Shown: positions 58,354-64,000 of the stretch, one piece after another
How the letters are laid out: each line of letters opens with the position of its first letter
How positions within the stretch are numbered: position 1 is the first letter of the stretch
From: Methanobacteriales archaeon HGW-Methanobacteriales-1
GTDB lineage: Archaea; Methanobacteriota; Methanobacteria; Methanobacteriales; Methanobacteriaceae
Direction: 5' to 3'
Length of the DNA: 64,000 nt
Assembly (NCBI GenBank): GCA_002839705.1
Contig: PGYO01000007.1
Span: forward strand, 1 to 64,000
Translations under genes and position numbers: made by a program
The notes under the pieces: model-generated
What the model saw: only the letters and a program-made list of their open reading frames with translations
What the model was told of the DNA's origin: nothing
Database searches by the model: none

Positions 58354-59055
58354 TTATTTCTTATTTCTAATCAATAATTGAATATTTTTAAGGTTTTTAA
58401 CCCCGAATTCCTCAGTCTTCAGGGATTTAATCATACCCCGCACTCCACTCTCTAAGAAGGCCTGCACAAAGTCATTTAAGGGGATGATCTTTTCATCCAC
58501 TCTCAAGACCATCTCATCAGATTCATGGGGACTTTCTGCAGCTTTTCCCTGAGATATGGCACTGGCCATTTCGCTGCGGGTTTTAAATCCATACTTCTTG
58601 TAATCCAAATTCTGAATTAGACCAAAGCTCTGTTTTTCCACTACATCCACTAAATCAACTACATCATCTTCACTTAGATTAAAGGAATCCACTTGTTTGA
58701 TAGTATAGTCGTCTTTAAAGTCTGAGGTGGAGATATTGGCATATGGGTACTGTTTGTATCCTTCCACTACCACATAATCAGGGTCTTTAAGGGATTTCAT
58801 CATAAACAGGAGCTGATCCAGTTCCAGTTCCTCGTCCACAATGACGAAAGAGTTGGCCCCAGAGCCAATAACCATGTCTGATCCTGCCTGAAGGTGCTTC
58901 CAGGTGTCCTTTCCCTCGGTGTCCACTTCCATGGTGTGGTGGCTGTGTTTAATGGAACCTACTTTGTAACCACGATCCACCAGTTCCTCAATAATTCTAA
59001 CACTGAGGGAGGTTTTTCCCGTATTTTTACTACCTACAATGGCTATTATCTTCAT
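58354..59055 (-). CDS. mobB: Molybdopterin-guanine dinucleotide biosynthesis protein MobB
   Basis: This 233-residue P-loop GTPase aids MGD cofactor synthesis. The Walker A site is VGSKNTGKTSL (about residues 6-16), and the block HSHHTMEVDTEGKDT is the usual MobB region. A C-terminal extension of about 70 residues is present, as in other methanogen MobB proteins. The start at 59055 follows GATGAT. It is divergent from the formate dehydrogenase gene. Confidence 0.92.
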   Translation of the reverse strand: MKIIAIVGSKNTGKTSLSVRIIEELVDRGYKVGSIKHSHHTMEVDTEGKDTWKHLQAGSDMVIGSGANSFVIVDEELELDQLLFMMKSLKDPDYVVVEGYKQYPYANISTSDFKDDYTIKQVDSFNLSEDDVVDLVDVVEKQSFGLIQNLDYKKYGFKTRSEMASAISQGKAAESPHESDEMVLRVDEKIIPLNDFVQAFLESGVRGMIKSLKTEEFGVKNLKNIQLLIRNKK

Positions 59056-59392
59056 TTTATCATCTTTTAAATGGATTTGAACAATATTCACAATATTTGA
59101 ATTCTAAATTTTATAATAATTAAAAAAATATTTTCTATACTTAATATATGGTCCCTGATATAAATGCAATTTTATATAGTGGAATTATATATTCATATAA
59201 TTGCATCAAATTTTAAATGAATTTGATATTAAAGTACAATTAATCTAATTTATAAAATTTCTGAAATACTATATTTTGAAAATTTAAATATAATAAGAAT
59301 GTTTTATCTAAAAATAAGCTGTAAAAGCAGTAAAATACATTCTATTCAAATTATAATTGTCATATTTTAAAAAATAACAAGCGTGTATAAAT
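59056..59392. promoter_or_regulatory. Divergent promoter region between mobB and the formate dehydrogenase gene
   Basis: These roughly 340 bases are AT-rich and contain nested inverted repeats: TGCAATT/AATTGCA (59165-59171 and 59199-59205), AATTATA/TATAATT around a 6-base centre (59183-59189 and 59196-59202), and ATCAAAT/ATTTGAT (59205-59211 and 59221-59227). The middle pair recalls ModE-type spacing. TTTAAATATAA near 59284 is a candidate TATA box for the dehydrogenase gene. No ORF or RNA was seen. Confidence 0.5.
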
Positions 59393-62104
59393 ATGAATGG
59401 CAAAGTATCTTTTTCTATTGATGGGCTGGAAATGGAGGCCGATGAAGGCAGTTCCATACTAAAAGCGGCCTTTGAAAACAATATTTACATTCCCAACCTG
59501 TGCAGCCACCCGTTCTTAAAACCAAGAGGGGCCTGCAGGGCCTGTATGGTGGAATTGGAAGATGGGAGAATGGTTACCTCTTGTGAAACCCCCATCACCG
59601 AGGGAATGAAGGTATTCACTGAAACCGAATCAGTAAAAAGTGTCCGAGAATGGGCTGTTAAATTATTGATTAACTACCACGAAGTGGATTGTTTAACCTG
59701 TGCTCAGGACGGTCACTGCAAGTTGCAGGACGTTTCTGCATTTTTAGGAATAGAAAAGGAAGAATTATTCCAGATGAGGCCATCACCTATGGAAATACCT
59801 CATGATGAGTCTAATCCTTTCTTCAAAAGGAATCTAAACAAGTGTATACTCTGTGGAATCTGTTCTCGAATATGTCACGAAGTAGTAGGGGCCAATGCCA
59901 TTGATTTCGGTTACCGGGGCTTTGAAACCAAAATAATCACCTTTGGTGATGGGGATATAAAGGATTCCTCCTGTGTATCTTGCGGTGAATGTGTGGAGGC
60001 CTGTCCGGTGGGAGCATTAACACCAAAACAAACAGCCAAACCCGCTAGAGAAATAAAAACTACCTGTCCTTACTGTGGTGTGGGATGCACCACCTATCTG
60101 GGTGTTCGGGGAGATAAAATCATATCCATAAGAGCAGATACAAAAAACCACGTAAATAAGGGAAATTTATGTGTTAAAGGTCGATATGGATTTGACTTTA
60201 TAAACAGCCCTCAAAGATTAACCAAACCACTGGTACGAAAGGCAAGCGGTTTGCAAGGAGAAGAAAGTCCATATGATGGATTTATAGAAGTGGGATGGCC
60301 AGAAGCTCTAGACTACATATCCAAAAACTTATCGAAATACAAAGGAGATGAATTTGGGGCCATAGCATCGGGTAGATGTACCAATGAAGATAATTACGTT
60401 CTCCAAAAATTCACCCGAGCGGTAATGGGTACTAACAATGTGGATAACTGTGCCCGGTCATGTCACGCCCCCTCAGTGGCCGCACTGGCTGAAACCCTGG
60501 GCAGTGGCTCCATGACCAACTCCACTGAGCAAATCATTGACTGTGACTGCATGTTTATTATTGGGACCAACCCTACTGAGACTTATCCTGTGGTGGGCAT
60601 GCGCATGATGCAGGCCTTGAAAAATGGTTCTAAACTCATTGTGGTTGATCCCCGGGAAACAGAAATCTCCAAACGGGCCGATGTATTTCTGAACTTGAAA
60701 CCGGGCACTGATGTGGCCCTTATTATGGGAATAATCCGCTATATCCTTGATGAGAATCTCCATGATATGGAATACATAGAAAAGAGATGTGAAAACTTTG
60801 ATGAGTTCCAAAAATCATTAGAGAACTTTGATTTGGATACGGTGGAAGAGATAACGGGAGTTAAACAGGAATTAATAAAAGAAGCGGCCCAATTATATGC
60901 AAAAACCAAACCATCGGCTATATTCTACTCTTTGGGAATCACGGAACACTCCCATGGAACAGATAATGTATTTGCACTCAGTAACCTGGCCCTTATCACG
61001 GGTAACATTGGGAAATCCTCGGCTGGAATAAACCCACTGCGTGGCCAGAACAATGTGCAGGGCGTATGCGATATGGGATGCCTTCCGGATATCTATCCTG
61101 GATATCAGAAAGTGGATGATCCTGAAACGTATCAGAAATTTGAAAAAGCTTGGAATACTACTTTACCCAAAGAACCAGGTTTAAAGATGCCATTTATGAT
61201 AGGAGCCTCCGATAAGGAAGAGGTTAAGGCCCTATATGTGTTGGGTGAAAATCCGGCCTTAAGTGAACCAGATATAACTAGTATCAAAAAATCCTTAGAT
61301 AGAATGGAATTTTTAATTGTGCAGGATATGTTCCTCACTGAAACCGCTAAAATGGCTGATGTAGTCTTACCGGGAGCGGCTTATGCTGAAAAAGACGGTA
61401 CCTATACTAATCAGGAACGTAGATTCCAGAGAATTCGCAAGGCCATTCCTGCCAAGGGAGAATCCTTACCTGACTGGCAAATAACCTCCATGATTGCCCA
61501 GAAAATGGGAGCTGATGGCTTTGAATTTACCAGTGCCCAGGATGTGGCCGAGGAAATGGCCGATCTTTCCCCAGTATTTGGAGGTATAAGATATTCACGT
61601 CTGGAAGAGGAAGGATTACAATGGCCGTGTAGGGACTGTAATGATCCTGGAACCAGTATAATGCACGCCGATGCATTTTCTACTCCTAGTGGCAAAGGTA
61701 AGCTCATGGCCTTAGAATACCGGCCATCAGCAGAAGTTGCCGATGAAGATTATCCTTTCATATTAACTACAGGCCGTACTATCTACCATTACCACACTAC
61801 CACCATGACTGGGGCCACTGATGGCCTTAAAGAACTTTATGGTCAGGATTGCATGGATATAAATCCCCTAGATGCCGAAAAACTTGGAATATCTGACGGT
61901 GAAATGCTTAAGGTAAGCTCCCGCCGGGGAGAAATTGAGGCTCGGGCCCGTATATCGGATATGGTGCAGGAAGGTGTTATTTTTACTACTTTCCACTTTG
62001 ATGAGGCCCCAACCAATCTGATAACCAGTCCGGCCATGGACCCACGTTCCCACACTCCAGAATTTAAGGTTTGTGCAGTAAAGGTGGAAAAGGCTGATAT
62101 TTGA
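59393..62104 (+). CDS. NuoG-fused, molybdenum-dependent formate dehydrogenase alpha subunit (FdhF2 type)
   Basis: This 903-residue protein joins a NuoG-like electron-transfer front to a formate dehydrogenase. In order: a [2Fe-2S] domain (Cys37, 48, 51, 64); a His-Cys3 [4Fe-4S] site (His96, Cys100, 103, 109); two ferredoxin clusters (Cys151-161 and Cys194-204); the catalytic-domain cluster (Cys225, 228, 232, 260); and the active-site pair Cys357-His358 in NCARSCHAPS, with Cys in place of selenocysteine as Mo/W ligand. This layout is that of NAD-linked FDH and FdhF2, unlike the shorter F420-linked FdhA of methanogens. The matching NuoE and NuoF subunits are at 31.7-34.1 kb. It is divergent from mobB; a hairpin terminator follows. 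Confidence 0.93.
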   Translation: MNGKVSFSIDGLEMEADEGSSILKAAFENNIYIPNLCSHPFLKPRGACRACMVELEDGRMVTSCETPITEGMKVFTETESVKSVREWAVKLLINYHEVDCLTCAQDGHCKLQDVSAFLGIEKEELFQMRPSPMEIPHDESNPFFKRNLNKCILCGICSRICHEVVGANAIDFGYRGFETKIITFGDGDIKDSSCVSCGECVEACPVGALTPKQTAKPAREIKTTCPYCGVGCTTYLGVRGDKIISIRADTKNHVNKGNLCVKGRYGFDFINSPQRLTKPLVRKASGLQGEESPYDGFIEVGWPEALDYISKNLSKYKGDEFGAIASGRCTNEDNYVLQKFTRAVMGTNNVDNCARSCHAPSVAALAETLGSGSMTNSTEQIIDCDCMFIIGTNPTETYPVVGMRMMQALKNGSKLIVVDPRETEISKRADVFLNLKPGTDVALIMGIIRYILDENLHDMEYIEKRCENFDEFQKSLENFDLDTVEEITGVKQELIKEAAQLYAKTKPSAIFYSLGITEHSHGTDNVFALSNLALITGNIGKSSAGINPLRGQNNVQGVCDMGCLPDIYPGYQKVDDPETYQKFEKAWNTTLPKEPGLKMPFMIGASDKEEVKALYVLGENPALSEPDITSIKKSLDRMEFLIVQDMFLTETAKMADVVLPGAAYAEKDGTYTNQERRFQRIRKAIPAKGESLPDWQITSMIAQKMGADGFEFTSAQDVAEEMADLSPVFGGIRYSRLEEEGLQWPCRDCNDPGTSIMHADAFSTPSGKGKLMALEYRPSAEVADEDYPFILTTGRTIYHYHTTTMTGATDGLKELYGQDCMDINPLDAEKLGISDGEMLKVSSRRGEIEARARISDMVQEGVIFTTFHFDEAPTNLITSPAMDPRSHTPEFKVCAVKVEKADI

Positions 62105-62167
62105 TGGTGATAACCATTTTATTAATTTTTATTTTAAAATAGTAAAAATTCCTTAAATTCTTTTTTT

Positions 62168-62197
62168 TAATATTATGGGCCAATATTATTTCTTTTT
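62168..62197. terminator. Hairpin with T tract between convergent genes
   Basis: TAATATT (62168-62174) and AATATTA (62182-62188) pair around ATGGGCC, followed by TTTCTTTTT. It lies between the formate dehydrogenase stop and the convergent sulfite-oxidase-like gene and could end either transcript. Confidence 0.45.
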
Positions 62198-62299
62198 AAC
62201 ATAATAAAAATAGAAATATTTTTTTTTAAATAAATAAAAATAAAATTAATTTTATTAGTTTCATCACTTTAGCATGGATTTAAATTATTATAATCTAGG

Positions 62300-62971
62300 T
62301 TAATCCTTTTCCTGCCAGGAATATCGCTCTTCAGTCCATGGATCGCCGTGATTGTGATAACCATTGGATTCCCAGAATCCCCGCTTATCTTCGGCCAAAA
62401 ATTCCACACCAGTTACCCATTTAGCACTCTTCCAGAAATAAAGCAAGGGAACCACCAAGCGTACCGGCCCTCCGTGCTTAGCAGTGAGGGGCTGGCCATT
62501 ATGGGAAGTGGCAAATATCACATCGGGAGAGAAAAAGTCTTCCAGAGTCAAATTGACGGTGAAATCCTTCTCAGCATGTATAAGAACGTATTTAGCTTCT
62601 GGTAAAATATTTACCTCCTCTTTAAGGGTAGTGGCGGCCACTCCTTTCCATAAATTGTTTAACTGGGACCAACTGGTTACACAGTGAATATCTGAGAAAA
62701 CCTGGGATTGAGGAAGATTTATGAACTCTGCAAAGCTCAATTCTTTTTCTTCTTTTACCAAACCACTGATTTTAAAGCTCCAGTCAAGAGTATCAATTTT
62801 TTGAACGGAACCATAATGTAAAACCGGCCATTTATGGGTCTCGTGCTGGCCCGGTGGTATTCTATTCTTTCTTTCAGTATCCGGACTGATTATAACACTT
62901 TCATCTTCTAAAATAGACTTTATGGCATTTTCATCCAGAATATTATTTTTTGACTTCTTCCAGAATTTCAA
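62300..62971 (-). CDS. Sulfite-oxidase-like molybdopterin oxidoreductase
   Basis: This 223-residue protein belongs to the sulfite oxidase/YedY (MsrP) molybdopterin-binding family. The cofactor-ligating cysteine is in DIHCVTSW (about residue 97), with NRIPPGQ near residue 38 and the late KHGGPVRLVVP block typical of the family. No signal peptide is present, so it is cytoplasmic, unlike MsrP. Substrate unknown. The TTG start follows GGGGTGG. It lies downstream of moeA on the same strand, which fits its need for cofactor. Confidence 0.9.
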   Translation of the reverse strand: MKFWKKSKNNILDENAIKSILEDESVIISPDTERKNRIPPGQHETHKWPVLHYGSVQKIDTLDWSFKISGLVKEEKELSFAEFINLPQSQVFSDIHCVTSWSQLNNLWKGVAATTLKEEVNILPEAKYVLIHAEKDFTVNLTLEDFFSPDVIFATSHNGQPLTAKHGGPVRLVVPLLYFWKSAKWVTGVEFLAEDKRGFWESNGYHNHGDPWTEERYSWQEKD

Positions 62972-63065
62972 AAGACCACCCCTTATTTTTGCTTATTTTA
63001 TGATTAAAGAAATTATTCCACTTATTTAGGTATTTAATATTGCCCCAGACAATAACCTGATCTGT

Positions 63066-64000
63066 CTAGCAAATATTCAAGGAACTGTACTTCACCACCT
63101 GACATTCATTTCCTTTTTTTATTTTTCCCTTTCCTTCAGGAGATATAACATAACAATTTGATTCAGTAATTGATTTATTAATTCCGGCACGGGTTCTCAA
63201 TCCTTGAACTTCATTATCCTTTAAAAAGGCCCGGGTGACATTAAACTTGTCTTTAGAAGAGCGAATATCTGAACTAGCAATTATGGATTGAGTTTTAAGT
63301 TTCCAATCAATATTTTGTATATTAAAAATACTTTCTCTGACGAAAATATCAAACTGGACCGCCACCGCCACCGGATAGCCGGATAACATGAAAACTGGTG
63401 TTTCATTAATCTTTCCAAAGGCAAATGGTTTACCTGGCTTTATAGAAACTCCATGAAACAAAACCTCTCCCTTTTCTTCCACCAGATCCACAATAAGGTC
63501 TCCTTCACTTACGGCCGTGCCTCCCGTGGTAATTACCGCATCACAACTATCCACCATCATCTCCAGCTTTTTTGTAAGTTCATCCAGATCATCAGGAACC
63601 ATTTCTATAATGGGAATGGCCTTACAGTCTTCAATCAATGATTTTAGAGCGTATTTATTGGAATTGATTATCATGCCTGGCTTTAGGTGGGGAGAAGGTT
63701 CCACCAGTTCGCTTCCAGTAATTAATACTCCTATAACTGGTTTTTTATAAACTTCAACTTGCCGATATCCACACGAAGCAATAAGGGCCACTAAATGGGG
63801 ACTTAAAAGTTGGCCTTTTTTCAAAATAATTTCTCCCTCTTTAAGATCTTCTCCCATTTCTGAGACATCTTGCAGGGATTTCACTGATTTTTCCAGATAA
63901 ACGTACTCTTCCACTCTTTGAGGGGCTTCGTGATGGGTGAACTCCTGCATGATAATGGCATCTGCACCTTCGGGCATGGGGGCTCCAGTGGCTATTTGAA
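63066..64000 (-). CDS. moeA: Molybdopterin molybdenumtransferase MoeA (5' end outside window)
   Basis: The C-terminal 310 or so residues of MoeA, the enzyme that inserts molybdate into adenylylated molybdopterin, are present. The frame stays open to the window edge and reads QIATGAPMPEGADAIIMQE, a typical internal MoeA block, so the start lies beyond position 64000. The MoeA signature TTGGTAVSEGD (with PDDLDELT before it) and GKPFAFGKI (substrate loop) are seen. It ends about 95 bases upstream of the sulfite-oxidase-like gene and forms part of the molybdenum cluster. Confidence 0.93.
   Translation of the reverse strand, partial: QIATGAPMPEGADAIIMQEFTHHEAPQRVEEYVYLEKSVKSLQDVSEMGEDLKEGEIILKKGQLLSPHLVALIASCGYRQVEVYKKPVIGVLITGSELVEPSPHLKPGMIINSNKYALKSLIEDCKAIPIIEMVPDDLDELTKKLEMMVDSCDAVITTGGTAVSEGDLIVDLVEEKGEVLFHGVSIKPGKPFAFGKINETPVFMLSGYPVAVAVQFDIFVRESIFNIQNIDWKLKTQSIIASSDIRSSKDKFNVTRAFLKDNEVQGLRTRAGINKSITESNCYVISPEGKGKIKKGNECQVVKYSSLNIC

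Noticed and set aside
60473-60811. A 112-codon ORF antisense to the formate dehydrogenase gene
   Set aside because: The sense frame is a well-conserved enzyme; the antisense frame has no recognisable motif and is rich in His, as expected for a shadow.

Overview
The window is AT-rich archaeal DNA and almost certainly comes from a methanogen of the order Methanobacteriales, probably Methanobacterium or a close relative. Supporting markers are the large subunit of DNA polymerase D, Sec61 beta, a class I lysyl-tRNA synthetase, phospho-3-hexuloisomerase, a Methanocaldococcus-type PfkB nucleoside kinase, a pseudomurein-binding cysteine peptidase, and many small DUF5518/DUF4013-type membrane proteins. 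Shine-Dalgarno sites resemble GGAGGTGAT and TTG/GTG starts are common. No rRNA, tRNA, CRISPR array or intact transposon was recognised.

Layout. 0-1.3 kb: three tandem DUF5518 membrane proteins. 1.5-5.7 kb: an amidohydrolase, a copper P-type ATPase and a 48-residue YHS protein. 5.8-6.8 kb: a holin-like protein followed by a pseudomurein peptidase. 7-16 kb: a triple-repeat membrane protein and housekeeping genes (purB, secG, polC, nrdD). 16-20 kb: a GNAT acetyltransferase convergent with a 47-residue protein, a cytosine-deaminase-like enzyme, an exported transglutaminase-fold protein and small membrane proteins. 20-28 kb: a UGSC-motif protein, a secreted M14-type peptidase, a partner-like 396-residue protein, lysS, thiC and a nucleoside kinase. 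28-34 kb: a ModE/PBP-type regulator, hxlB, fdhD, a CMD-family protein and a NuoE/NuoF pair. 34-46.8 kb: transporters (GAP family, two SulP), an Xre regulator with a membrane partner, and two orphan histidine kinases. 46.9-55 kb: accessory DNA holding a PadR/DUF2812/flavodoxin cassette, an MDR reductase, a methyltransferase and a HEPN-like/ImmA-IrrE/PIN module. 55-57 kb: an MFS exporter and an exported protein. 57-64 kb: molybdenum cofactor genes (moaA, mobB, moeA) around a 903-residue NuoG-fused formate dehydrogenase and a sulfite-oxidase-like molybdoenzyme.

The main theme is molybdenum and formate. NuoE (31.7 kb), NuoF (32.2 kb) and the NuoG-fused formate dehydrogenase (59.4 kb) together look like the three parts of an NAD(P)-linked, possibly ferredoxin-bifurcating, formate dehydrogenase of the bacterial HylABC/FdhF2 kind, not the usual methanogen F420-dependent FdhAB. 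FdhD, the cofactor genes and the ModE-like regulator lie around them. Secondary points of interest are the UGSC locus, a 21-bp-phased operator array upstream of an Xre operon, the PadR operon with its operators, and the HEPN-like/ImmA/PIN module.
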